This document shows positions 1-8,104 of a stretch of 41,041 nt of DNA, one piece after another. Within the stretch, counting starts at the first letter, position 1. Each line of letters starts with the position of its first letter. The position numbers were made by a program, and so were the translations under genes. The stretch lies in contig JALOOJ010000010.1 in assembly GCA_025454475.1 (NCBI GenBank), positions 1 through 41,041 on the forward strand, written 5' to 3'. This DNA is from Anaerolineae bacterium (GTDB lineage: Bacteria; Chloroflexota; Anaerolineae; B4-G1; SLSP01). The notes beneath the pieces are model-generated. The model made no database searches and had not been told where the DNA came from. It saw nothing but the letters and a program-made list of their open reading frames with translations.

Positions 1-68
1 CGGCGCCCGAGACCTTTATGCAGAAGGTCCTGCGCGCCATCAGAGGGTTCCTGGGGCTTGGGAGTTAG
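1..68 (+). CDS. 3' end of an unidentified gene (partial)
   Basis: An open frame enters from the left edge and ends at the TAG at 66-68, giving a 21-residue C-terminus that ends in GLGS. It stops 15 bp before the ABC permease gene and is probably the upstream member of the same operon. In MacB-type loci that position is usually an ATPase, an adaptor or another permease. The fragment is too short to tell which. Confidence 0.45.
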   Translation, partial: APETFMQKVLRAIRGFLGLGS

Positions 69-83
69 GAACGAGGTGGCCGG

Positions 84-1506
84 GTGAACCCGCGGGATCT
101 GATCCGCCTTGTCTTGAGTAATCTGAAGCGCATGAAGGGCCGGGTGATCATGACGGCGCTCGGTGTCGTCATCGGCACGGCTGCGGTGATCGTCCTCGTG
201 TCGCTGGGGGTTGGTCTGCAGCGCCAGGCGACACAGAGTCTCGGCGCGGGCGGCTCGTTGACCGAGCTGCGCGTCAGCGCAATGCCGGACTACCAGATGG
301 TGGAGGCCGTTCCGGTGGGCGGCGGGGGAGGACGTGGCGCGCCGCAGTCCGATCAGCTCCGGCTGGACGCCGCTGCGTTGGAGGAGATCCGCGCGCTACC
401 GAGCGTGGAGAGTGTCTCGCCACTGGAGAACCTGCAGATGGGCGGCGAGCTGGTCTTTGGCCGCCTTCGCGGTTGGGGACAGATTGTGGGAGTGGAGCCG
501 GAGATGCTGGCGGATGTCGCGGTTGCGCAGGGCTTGGGGACAGATTGTGGGAGTGGAGCCGGAGATGCTGGCGGATGTCGCGGTTGCGCAGGGCACCACC
601 GATATCCTTCGAGGGCAGGTCGTCATTGGTGGGCGCGTGCCCGAGAACTTCTATGACCCCGACGCCATGTCGCAGTACGGCTACGGTCCCAAGGTTATGG
701 TCGGTGGGGGCCCCGGCAGTTCGGAGAAGCCCGATCTCTACAATCAGATCGTCAGGATGAACCTGCAGCGCTACAGCGACGACGGCACAATGACCGAGAA
801 AGCAGTGCGCTTTCAGGTGGCCGGGATCCTCGCACTGGTCGGGTGGCGGCACGACTACACGATCTACGCGCCATTCCGCGACGTGGTCGCCTACAACAGC
901 TGGGCTATGGGTCAGCGACGTGATCCCGAGCGCGATGGCTATCATGAGGTCGTCGTGCGGGCGACGAGTCGGGGCACGACGCTGGACGCGGAGCAGGCGA
1001 TTACCGCTATGGGTTTCATGGTCCAGTCGGAGCGCCAGCAGGTGGAGCAGATGAATCAGTATTTCCGCACGCTGCAGGCGATCCTTGGTGGCATCGGGGC
1101 CATCGCGCTGCTTGTTGCGGCCTTTGGCATCGCCAACACGATGCTGATGGCCATTCTGGAGCGCACGCGCGAGATCGGATTGATGAAGGCGATCGGCGCA
1201 TCGAACCAGGCGGTGATGGTGGTCTTTCTGGCTGAGGCCAGCGGCATCGGCCTGCTCGGTGGGATAGGAGGCGTGCTTCTCGGTGGGATTCTCAGCGGCA
1301 TCGCCAACCTCGTCGCTAAGAGCATGCTCCAGAACCAGGGGCAGGGCATTCTCATGCCGGGCGCGTCGACGACGATCGCGCACATCCCGCTGTGGCTCCC
1401 AATCTTCGCACTGGTTTTCTCGGCGCTCGTGGGCACGATTTCCGGTGCCTATCCTGCGAGCCGAGCTGCGAGGCTGAGCCCGATCGAGGCGCTGAAATAC
1501 GAGTAA
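84..1506 (+). pseudogene. MacB/FtsX-type ABC transporter permease, frame broken by a 61-bp tandem duplication
   Basis: The N-terminal part reads from ATG 84: a membrane helix at about residues 20-45, then a MacB-like periplasmic domain. The C-terminal part reads in another frame to the TAA at 1504-1506 and carries the FtsX core, with three helices, the ILERTREIGLMKAIGA signature and the terminal PASRAARLSPIEALKYE that is typical of the family. The frames are split by two exact 61-bp copies at 473-594. Because 61 is not a multiple of 3, the second copy shifts the frame, and translation from 84 stops at 656. Removing one copy gives a continuous protein of 453 residues, normal for this family. 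As written, the gene would make only a 190-residue truncated product. The family exports macrolides, lipoproteins or peptides together with an ATPase. A recent inactivating mutation, slippage-based switching or an assembly error could each explain the duplication. Confidence 0.85.
473..594 (+). repeat. Exact tandem duplication, 2 x 61 bp, inside the permease gene
   Basis: Copy 1 is 473-533 and copy 2 is 534-594. Both begin TTGGGGACAG and end TTGCGCAGGGC and are identical at all 61 positions. The flanking bases differ (G at 472 versus C at 533; T at 534 versus A at 595), so the unit is exactly 61 bp. The lack of any divergence means the event is very recent or artefactual. Confidence 0.97.
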
Positions 1507-1522
1507 CGGCCAGGGAGGGTGA

Positions 1523-2323
1523 ATGGATTTCAACTCCGTCACGTGTATCACCTATTCGCCGACGCGTACTTCCTATCGGATCGTGTCCGCAGTTGCCGCA
1601 GGCCTCGGAGCCGGCGCTACTCTTGATGTGGATCTGACCTTGCGCAGAGTCGGCGTGAAGGTCGCCGTAGCGGCAGAGGATCTCGCGGTTTTCGGCGTGC
1701 CGGTGTACGCGGGGCGCGTCGCTGCCACGGCGGTTGAGAGGATGCGCTTGGTGAAGGGGCAGGACACGCCGGCAGTGCTGGTCGCCATCTACGGCAACCG
1801 TGCCTACGAAGATGCGCTGGCGGAGCTGGCGGACTTGGTGTCGGCCTCCGGCTTCGTCCCAGTTGCGGCAGCTGCTTTCATCGGCGAGCACTCCTTCTCG
1901 ACCGAGGCTGTGCCCTTAGCTGCGGGACGTCCGGACGCCCACGACCTCGAGCTCGCAGTTGCCTTCGGTCGCGATGTGCGCGCGATTCTCGGCGCCGCTG
2001 CGGGCGTCGCGGATGTCGCACCGCTGGTGGTGCCGGGGAACCGTCCATACCGCAAAGGCGTCCGCGAGACCGACAGCGCTCCCGAGACGCTATCGGATCT
2101 GTGCACGCTGTGCGGAAAGTGCGCCGATGCCTGCCCGGTGGGTGCGGTTACGGTTCTTGACTCCGTCGAGACAGATGGTTGGGCATGTACCCTCTGCTGT
2201 GCGTGTACCAGGGCGTGTCCTACCGGCGCCCGCGTGCTCAACGACGCGGGCGTTCTGCGCACGATGCAGTGGTTAGCTCGCGAGTACTCCGCGCGTAAGG
2301 CGCCGGAGCTATTCCTGCCCTGA
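1523..2323 (+). CDS. EFR1-type flavodoxin / 2[4Fe-4S] ferredoxin protein
   Basis: This 266-residue soluble protein has an N-terminal flavodoxin-like domain. The segment YSPTRTSYRI at residues 11-20 lies where flavodoxins bind FMN phosphate. A C-terminal bacterial ferredoxin domain carries two complete Cys sets: C194-x2-C197-x2-C200-x3-C204-P and C222-x2-C225-x2-C228-x3-C232-P. That order and length match the EFR1 family of small electron carriers, which probably pass electrons between FMN and two [4Fe-4S] clusters in the cytoplasm. The partner is unknown. The ATG is preceded by GGGAGGG. The gene starts 16 bp after the permease gene and is probably co-transcribed with it. The FMN loop departs from the usual SxTGNT pattern, so flavin binding is less certain than cluster binding. 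Confidence 0.85.
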   Translation: MDFNSVTCITYSPTRTSYRIVSAVAAGLGAGATLDVDLTLRRVGVKVAVAAEDLAVFGVPVYAGRVAATAVERMRLVKGQDTPAVLVAIYGNRAYEDALAELADLVSASGFVPVAAAAFIGEHSFSTEAVPLAAGRPDAHDLELAVAFGRDVRAILGAAAGVADVAPLVVPGNRPYRKGVRETDSAPETLSDLCTLCGKCADACPVGAVTVLDSVETDGWACTLCCACTRACPTGARVLNDAGVLRTMQWLAREYSARKAPELFLP

Positions 2324-2354
2324 CGTCCCGTTCGATTGGCACAAGGAGGAAGTC

Positions 2355-3839
2355 ATGGAGACGTGGATCCGGAACGCCCGCGCGCTGCGCGCAGCCTATA
2401 TCGGTGATCCCTATCGCCCCGGCTACCACATCGTGGCCCCTGAAGGTGTCTGCGCGCCCTTCGATCCCAATGGCGCGCTCTTCTGGAACGGGCGCTACCA
2501 CCTCCACGTGATCGTGCAGACCGAGAAGGGCCACTGTTGGGACCACATTTCGAGCCACGACCTTGTGCATTGGCGCCACCACGGGCTATCGCTCGAGCCT
2601 GGCGGCGTTGACGAGGGCATCTTCAGTGGCGGCGCGTTTCTCGACAAGGCCGGCGTGCCTACGATATCGTATTGGGGATTGGGAGCGAATGCCGGTATCT
2701 GTCTGGCGACGAGCACCGATCCTGACCTTGCCGTCTGGACGAAGTGCGCGCAGAGCCCAGTCATCCCACAGACGTCCTCGGGTATCTACGAGGGCAACGA
2801 TGGGCTTGTCTATGGTGCGGCGGACCCCTCGGCGATCTGGGTTCATGCGGGGCGTCACTATATGCTCACGGGCAACCTGCTCGTTCTGAGGAAATACGGG
2901 CTGGAGCGTGGCCTCGAGGAGCATAAGGGCGATACAGCGTATCTTTTCGTCTCGGATGACCTAACTCAGTGGGAGTATCTGCACCCGTTCTACACCTCGA
3001 GCCGCGCGTGGACCCGCGAGGATGAGGACAACATGTGCCCCGACTTCTTCCCTTTGGGCGACAGGCACATGCTGCTCTTCATCAGCCACAACCTTGGGTG
3101 CCAGTATTACCTGGGCCGGTACGAGAGCGATGTCTTCTACCCGGAGATCCACGGGCGTATGACGTGGGTGGACAACGCGTTCTTCGCGCCCGAGAGTCTC
3201 TTGGATGACAGAGGCCGGCGCATCATGTGGGCCTGGGTCTTTGATGGGCGAGAGCCGCCAACCCGCGCGGCGAGTGGGTGGTCCGGGACGCTGAGCCTGC
3301 CGCGGGTGCTCTGGCTGGGTGAGGATCGCACATTGCGGTTGGCGCCGCCTGAGGAGCTGGCAGGGCTGCGCACCAAGCTGCGGACCTTTTCCGGACTCAC
3401 AGTGCCTGTCGACGGTGAGGTTCGGCTTGAGGGTGTGTGGGGGAACAGCCTGGAGCTCGATGTGGAGATGCGCATCGGCAGCGCTGCACAGGTGGGAATC
3501 AAGGTGTGCTGCTCCCCCGATGGTGAGGAGCAGACGCTGGTCTACTACGATGCCGTCGAGGGCAAGCTCAAGGTCGACACAACGCGATCTAGCCTCGGCG
3601 AGGGTGCCAAGGTCGTCGAGGGCGGGCCCCTCACGCTGGGCGATGGACAGCCCTTGCGGCTGCGAGTCTTCGTCGATCGTTCGATTGTCGAGGTGTTTGC
3701 CAATGAGCGCCAGGCCGTGACTCGGTGCATCTACCCGACGCGGCGTGATAGCCTCGGCGTGTCCCTGTTCGCCAGGGGGGCCGCTGTCGAGGTGCCGGCG
3801 GTCCAGGTTTGGGAGATGGCTCCGGCGAACCCATGGTGA
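2355..3839 (+). CDS. GH32-like glycoside hydrolase (fructosidase-related)
   Basis: The protein has 494 residues and no signal peptide, with ATG after AAGGAGGA. The N-terminal five-bladed propeller motifs are recognisable: FDPNG at 36-40 (nucleophile position D37), FSGGAF at 90-95 for the usual FSGS block, and AADP at 155-158 for the RDP block (transition-state stabiliser D157). The C-terminal beta-sandwich carries the typical VDRSIVEVFAN block. GH32 enzymes hydrolyse beta-fructosides such as sucrose, levan or inulin. The acid/base block, normally ECP, reads NMCPDFF here, so the catalytic Glu position is M227. The enzyme may use another residue (E222 and E224 are close by), have a different specificity, or be inactive. 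The family call is firm; the fructosidase activity is not. Confidence 0.82.
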   Translation: METWIRNARALRAAYIGDPYRPGYHIVAPEGVCAPFDPNGALFWNGRYHLHVIVQTEKGHCWDHISSHDLVHWRHHGLSLEPGGVDEGIFSGGAFLDKAGVPTISYWGLGANAGICLATSTDPDLAVWTKCAQSPVIPQTSSGIYEGNDGLVYGAADPSAIWVHAGRHYMLTGNLLVLRKYGLERGLEEHKGDTAYLFVSDDLTQWEYLHPFYTSSRAWTREDEDNMCPDFFPLGDRHMLLFISHNLGCQYYLGRYESDVFYPEIHGRMTWVDNAFFAPESLLDDRGRRIMWAWVFDGREPPTRAASGWSGTLSLPRVLWLGEDRTLRLAPPEELAGLRTKLRTFSGLTVPVDGEVRLEGVWGNSLELDVEMRIGSAAQVGIKVCCSPDGEEQTLVYYDAVEGKLKVDTTRSSLGEGAKVVEGGPLTLGDGQPLRLRVFVDRSIVEVFANERQAVTRCIYPTRRDSLGVSLFARGAAVEVPAVQVWEMAPANPW

Positions 3840-3907
3840 TGGCGCCCACCGGGGACCCGTTCTCTAGGTAGGTCAGGAGGTTCCTGCCAATCCGGAAAGG
3901 GAGTACC

Positions 3908-4030
3908 GTGGCACCGGGTGCGGATCGTCGTGTTGGTGCTGTTTGCGCCGCTCTGTTGGCTGCGGAGGAGGCCGAGATGCTGGCTGCGCACGGCGAAGCC
4001 TACCGGATCTGCCGGCGCGCACGCGTGTGG
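3908..4030 (+). pseudogene. Decayed C-terminal fragment of an isoprenylcysteine-methyltransferase-like gene
   Basis: In one frame (about 3912-3955) the translation WHRVRIVVLVLFAPL looks like a membrane helix. One frame over (about 3950-4000) it continues AEEAEMLAAHGEAYRICRR. That second part aligns with the C-terminal block of the intact neighbour at 4101-4790 (EEGALHREFGAIWERYVER): the EE pair, the Gly at position 10 and the aromatic at position 13 all agree. A helix followed by EE-x7-G-x2-aromatic is the end of ICMT/PEMT-type enzymes. The two parts are in different frames and the rest of the gene is missing, so this looks like a remnant of a duplicated copy. It could be chance; the match is short. 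Confidence 0.35.
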
Positions 4031-4100
4031 CAGCGTAGGTGTGGTCTAGCACTGCCTCGTCGATTCACGCTCATGTCTTCCATAGGGACTGGAGGCGGCG

Positions 4101-4790
4101 ATGCGAGTCGTGCGCGCTATGAGCACTTTCCTGACGGTGTTGGTGGTCTACCAGGGCGTATCGCTCCTGGGCTGGGGATTCGGTGACCTTGACGGCTACT
4201 TTGCCCTGGGCCCACGGCTGGCCTATGCCCTTGTCGTCGTCGCGTTTGCGCTGGGCGGCGCCGTGCAGGCCTATGGATCGCTCGCGGGTATCCGAGGCGC
4301 GCGAGGCCTGAAAGACAAGCGTGTCGCGCGCCAGGCGGTCGTGTCCATCGTGGTTGTGACAATGATGTATGGGGCCTTCTTCTTTCTGCCCTATGCCGAC
4401 CAGCGCGAGATCGGCACTTTCTATCTGGATCTCCCTCTACGGTATGCAGGTGTGGTGCTGGCCTGTGCCGGGTATGCGTTGGTCCTCTGGTCGGGGATCG
4501 CGCTGGGCAGCATGTACAGTAAGGAGGTCACGATTCAGGAGGACCACCACCTGGTGACGACCGGGCTGTACAGTGTTGTGCGCCATCCGCGGTACCTCGG
4601 TGTGCTGCTCTTGGCGTCTGGTCTGATGCTGCTGTACCGGAGTTGGGTGGGATTGGTGCTGGCGATGGTGCTGGTGCCGATCTTGTTCCAGCGCATACGC
4701 GATGAGGAGGGGGCTCTCCATCGGGAGTTCGGTGCGATCTGGGAGCGCTATGTCGAACGGACATGGCGGCTGATTCCCCACATCTACTAG
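4101..4790 (+). CDS. Isoprenylcysteine carboxyl methyltransferase (ICMT/PEMT)-family membrane protein
   Basis: This is a 229-residue integral membrane protein with about five hydrophobic helices. Its C-terminus shows the family's SAM-binding signature: HHLVTTGLYSVVRHPRYLG, then an RDEE-x-AL-x2-EFG-x2-WE-x-YVERTWRLIP tail. Bacterial members methylate small lipophilic or unknown substrates at the membrane, and prenylated proteins are not expected in bacteria. The ATG at 4101 is preceded by GGAGG with good spacing; a second in-frame ATG lies at 4119. The gene ends 15 bp before the nucleotidyltransferase gene. The substrate cannot be predicted. Confidence 0.8.
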   Translation: MRVVRAMSTFLTVLVVYQGVSLLGWGFGDLDGYFALGPRLAYALVVVAFALGGAVQAYGSLAGIRGARGLKDKRVARQAVVSIVVVTMMYGAFFFLPYADQREIGTFYLDLPLRYAGVVLACAGYALVLWSGIALGSMYSKEVTIQEDHHLVTTGLYSVVRHPRYLGVLLLASGLMLLYRSWVGLVLAMVLVPILFQRIRDEEGALHREFGAIWERYVERTWRLIPHIY

Positions 4791-4805
4791 GGCAGGAGCA
4801 GGCCA

Positions 4806-5678
4806 ATGAAGGAGACGAAGCCCATCGGTTCCACGGGAGAGATCGATCCCGCGGCAAGCGGCGATGCTATGAACGACTTCCTGCGGCTGGCCGAAGGAAT
4901 CGCTTCATGCTACAGCCAGGCACAGCAGGTGGAAGCAGTGGCGTTGGGTGGCTCAGCGGCGTCGGGTCTGGTCGAGGCGGGCTCTGACATCGATCTTTAC
5001 GTCTACCTGAACGCCCCGTTACCCCTACAGGTTCGCAGCAGCATCGCGCGCGCCGCTGCATCCTACGCAGAGGTGGATAACCAATTCTGGGAGCCCGGCG
5101 ATGAGTGGATCGACAGGGTGTCAGGTATTCACGTCGACGTGATGTTTCGCGACATCGGGTGGATTCAGGACCAACTGGACCGAGTGCTGCTTCATTTTCA
5201 GGCAAGCGTCGGCTACACGACGTGTCTGTGGCACAATGTGATGACGTCGAAGCCGCTCTATGACCGCGGAGGCTGGTTCCGACGATTTCAGGAGCAGGCC
5301 GCGCGGCCCTACCCGGAGCAACTTCGGGGCGCGATCATCGAGAAGAATCACCCGATTCTGCGCACGACCGCCTCATCGTATCTCTACCAACTGACACGGG
5401 CTGTCGCGCGTGAGGACTGGATCAGTGTGAACCACCGCGTCGCCGCCCTGCTGGCGAGCTACTTCGACATCCTATTCGCCATCAACCGAACACCGCATCC
5501 GGGTGAGAAGCGACTGCTGCAGATCGCGCTGTCCACCTGCGCGCGGACGCCTGAGGGGATAGTCGAGCATATCGAGGCGCTTCTGAGGGCAACTCATAGG
5601 GCAGAGGTCCTCACCAGCGCCGAGTGTCTCATCGACGGCCTGGAGAACCTGCTCAGGGCCGAAGCCTTGATTGCGTAG
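4806..5678 (+). CDS. Nucleotidyltransferase-domain protein (Pol beta superfamily)
   Basis: The 290-residue soluble protein has a clear nucleotidyltransferase signature at residues 48-67: GGS (G48-S50), a short spacer, then SDIDLYVY with the two metal-binding Asp at D61 and D63. The rest is a mostly helical C-terminal domain of about 180 residues, similar in organisation to DUF4037 or aminoglycoside-nucleotidyltransferase-like proteins. Such enzymes transfer NMP to small molecules, tRNA or proteins; the acceptor is unknown. The ATG follows AGGAGC. The gene sits in a same-strand row between the ICMT-like gene and the GH3 gene, but nothing links their functions. Confidence 0.78.
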   Translation: MKETKPIGSTGEIDPAASGDAMNDFLRLAEGIASCYSQAQQVEAVALGGSAASGLVEAGSDIDLYVYLNAPLPLQVRSSIARAAASYAEVDNQFWEPGDEWIDRVSGIHVDVMFRDIGWIQDQLDRVLLHFQASVGYTTCLWHNVMTSKPLYDRGGWFRRFQEQAARPYPEQLRGAIIEKNHPILRTTASSYLYQLTRAVAREDWISVNHRVAALLASYFDILFAINRTPHPGEKRLLQIALSTCARTPEGIVEHIEALLRATHRAEVLTSAECLIDGLENLLRAEALIA

Positions 5679-5738
5679 GGGCCGGCAACCGCGCTATCTT
5701 GCGCGTTAGGCTGCATCCTGCACCTCGGGAGGCAATGG

Positions 5739-8048
5739 ATGGTCGATCGGATAACGAACCTGATCGCCGCGATGACACTGGAGGAGAAGGCATCATTCTG
5801 CTCCGGGCTGGATGCCTGGCGGACTAAGCCGATCGATCGGCTGGGTATCCCATCGGTCATGATGTCCGACGGGCCTCACGGGCTGCGGAAGCAGAAGGGG
5901 GATTCCCCGGCGCCCAATGAGGCGACGGTGCCGGCAACTTGTTTTCCTACGGGAGCAGCGCTTGCGGCGACGTGGGATCGCGATCTTGTGGCGCGCGTAG
6001 GCATTGCCATTGCTGAAGAGGCACAGACCGAGGGTGTGGGGATTGTGCTCGGACCGGCGGTGAATGTTAAGCGGAGCCCCCTCTGCGGACGCAACTTCGA
6101 GTACCTCTCCGAAGACCCCTACCTGATCGGCGAGCTGGCGAAGGCCTACATCCGGGCGGTTCAGGAACAGGGCGTGGGCGTATCGCTCAAGCACTTTGCG
6201 GCCAACAACCAGGAGACCAGGCGCATGCTGATCGACACCATTGTCGATGAGCGAACGCTGCGTGAGATCTACTTGGCCGGGTTCGAGACTGCGGTGCGCG
6301 AGAGTCGGCCCTGGACGGTGATGTGTGCCTACAACCGTCTGAACGGGACCTACTGCTCGGAGCACCCGTGGCTGCTGACCGAGGTACTCCGCGAGCAATG
6401 GGGCTACGACGGGATCGTCATATCCGACTGGGGCGCGGTCAATGACCGGGTCGCGGCCGTCGCAGCGGGGCTGGAGCTGGAGATGCCTGGGAGTGGTGGC
6501 GTAACCGATGCCGATATCGTGGCGGCTGTGCGTTCGGGACAACTTGGTGAGAGTGTGCTCGATCGTGCGATTGAGCGTCTCCTGACCATGGTCTACCGTG
6601 CCATCGACGGGTACAGGGCCGGTACGACGTTTGATGCGGCAGCGCACCAGGCTCTGGCCCGTGAGGCTGCGGGCGCATCGGCTGTGCTCTTGAAGAACGA
6701 GGGAGGTATGCTTCCGCTGGCCCGGGAGGGCACGATTGCCTTCGCGGGCGCCTTCGCACGCGAGCCACGCTATCAGGGCGGCGGCAGCTCACACGTCAAC
6801 CCAAGCGCGATGACGTGCGCGTATGACGAGGCTGTGCGGCTCGTGGGTGACCGCGCGATGATCACCTATGCGCCGGGCTACTCGCGGGCTACCGCAAAGG
6901 TCGATACCGGGCTGATTGAGGCGGCGCGTGGGGTGGCAGCCGCGGCCGACGTCGCTGTGGTCTTTGTTGGCCTCACTGACGCTGACGAATCGGAGGGATA
7001 CGATAGGGCTAGCCTCGATATCCCGCCTAGCCACTTGGCGCTGCTGGACGCGATCCTTGCCGTGCAGCCGCGCGTCGTCGTCGTACTGAGCAACGGCTCG
7101 CCGATAGCCATGCCGTGGTTGGGCCGCGTGCCCACCGTGCTGGAGGGCTACCTCGGGGGCCAGGCCGGTGGTGCGGGCCTCGTGGATGTGCTCTTTGGCG
7201 CCGTGAACCCGTCGGGTAAGTTGGCCGAGACCTTTCCGGTACGTCTCGAGGACACGCCTGCCTACCTCGACTTCCCCGGCGATGCGACGCGCGTCGTCTA
7301 CAACGAGCGGCTCTACGTCGGATACCGGTACTACGATGCTCGGCATCTTGAGCCGCTCTTCCCGTTCGGCCACGGCCTGTCCTACACGACCTTCGCGTAC
7401 AGCGACCTTGCTGTCGACCGGGACAGGCTCGACGATACGGGCACCGTTAGGGTCGCGGTGAAGGTGACCAACACCGGTCCCGTTGCGGGCGCCGAGGTCG
7501 TGCAACTCTACGTGCGCGACGTCGAGGCATCCGTGCTCCGACCGCCCAAGGAGCTCAAGGGATTCGAGAAGGTCCGGCTGGCGCCGGGTGAGGCGCGGAC
7601 CATCGATTTCCGCCTGGGCAAGCGCGCCTTCGCTTTCTGGGACGAGGCTCGTGGGGACTGGCGGGTGGAGACTGGGACGTTCGAGATCCTTGTGGGGGCT
7701 TCAAGCCGTGACATACGGCTGCGGGACATCATCACTGTAAAGTCAACGACGGAGGTCTCGAAGCCGTTCGGTTGGAACAGCACGCTCTCCGAGATTGGGG
7801 GCAGGTGGATCGGCGCGCAAGTCTTGGCAGCGGTGAAGCGGGCACTGGAGGCTGCGTTGGGCTCCCGCGATGGCGATACCTCTCAGGCCCGAATGGTTGA
7901 ATCGGTGCTCTCGGAGATGCCGCTCAGGAACCTCGTCGCGAGCAGCAGCGGGCGGTTCTCGCGGGAGAACGGGCAGCTGCTGCTCGACGTGATGAACGGT
8001 AAGCGCAACGCGCTGGCATTGCTCAAGCTGCTGAAGCAGCTCCTCTGA
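5739..8048 (+). CDS. Glycoside hydrolase family 3 beta-glycosidase
   Basis: The protein has 769 residues and no signal peptide, so it is probably cytoplasmic. Domain 1 is a TIM barrel with the KHFAANNQE substrate-binding block and the nucleophile motif GIVISDWGA, nucleophile D230. Domain 2 is an alpha/beta sandwich containing VVFVGLTDADESEGYDR. A fibronectin-III-like domain (VTNTGPVAGAEVVQLYVRD) lies at about 570-665. This is the common three-domain GH3 beta-glucosidase or beta-xylosidase layout, which releases terminal sugars from oligosaccharides. An extra helical tail of about 100 residues follows the FnIII domain and is not part of the standard set. The start has GGGAGG six bases upstream; an ATG at 5735 is in another frame. 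Sugar specificity cannot be set from sequence. Confidence 0.93.
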   Translation: MVDRITNLIAAMTLEEKASFCSGLDAWRTKPIDRLGIPSVMMSDGPHGLRKQKGDSPAPNEATVPATCFPTGAALAATWDRDLVARVGIAIAEEAQTEGVGIVLGPAVNVKRSPLCGRNFEYLSEDPYLIGELAKAYIRAVQEQGVGVSLKHFAANNQETRRMLIDTIVDERTLREIYLAGFETAVRESRPWTVMCAYNRLNGTYCSEHPWLLTEVLREQWGYDGIVISDWGAVNDRVAAVAAGLELEMPGSGGVTDADIVAAVRSGQLGESVLDRAIERLLTMVYRAIDGYRAGTTFDAAAHQALAREAAGASAVLLKNEGGMLPLAREGTIAFAGAFAREPRYQGGGSSHVNPSAMTCAYDEAVRLVGDRAMITYAPGYSRATAKVDTGLIEAARGVAAAADVAVVFVGLTDADESEGYDRASLDIPPSHLALLDAILAVQPRVVVVLSNGSPIAMPWLGRVPTVLEGYLGGQAGGAGLVDVLFGAVNPSGKLAETFPVRLEDTPAYLDFPGDATRVVYNERLYVGYRYYDARHLEPLFPFGHGLSYTTFAYSDLAVDRDRLDDTGTVRVAVKVTNTGPVAGAEVVQLYVRDVEASVLRPPKELKGFEKVRLAPGEARTIDFRLGKRAFAFWDEARGDWRVETGTFEILVGASSRDIRLRDIITVKSTTEVSKPFGWNSTLSEIGGRWIGAQVLAAVKRALEAALGSRDGDTSQARMVESVLSEMPLRNLVASSSGRFSRENGQLLLDVMNGKRNALALLKLLKQLL

Positions 8049-8104
8049 TGTCCGGGCAACGTGTCGTCCGGGGCGGCGGTTCCGGCAAGTAAGGAGTTGC
8101 ATCG

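Noticed and set aside
274-1551. Long open frame on the minus strand (425 codons) opposite the permease
   Set aside because: It is Arg/His/Pro-rich with no domain pattern and mirrors a well-conserved FtsX protein on the other strand; a typical GC-rich shadow.
3908-4186. 92-codon frame with GTG start and GGGAG upstream, as an intact small gene
   Set aside because: It runs into the ICMT-like gene, its second half is low-complexity, and only residues about 17-35 resemble a known family, so a gene remnant is a better reading.
5689-5705. TATCTT before the GH3 gene as a -10 box
   Set aside because: It matches only partly, the upstream -35 is poor, and the gene can be read from the upstream genes on the same strand.
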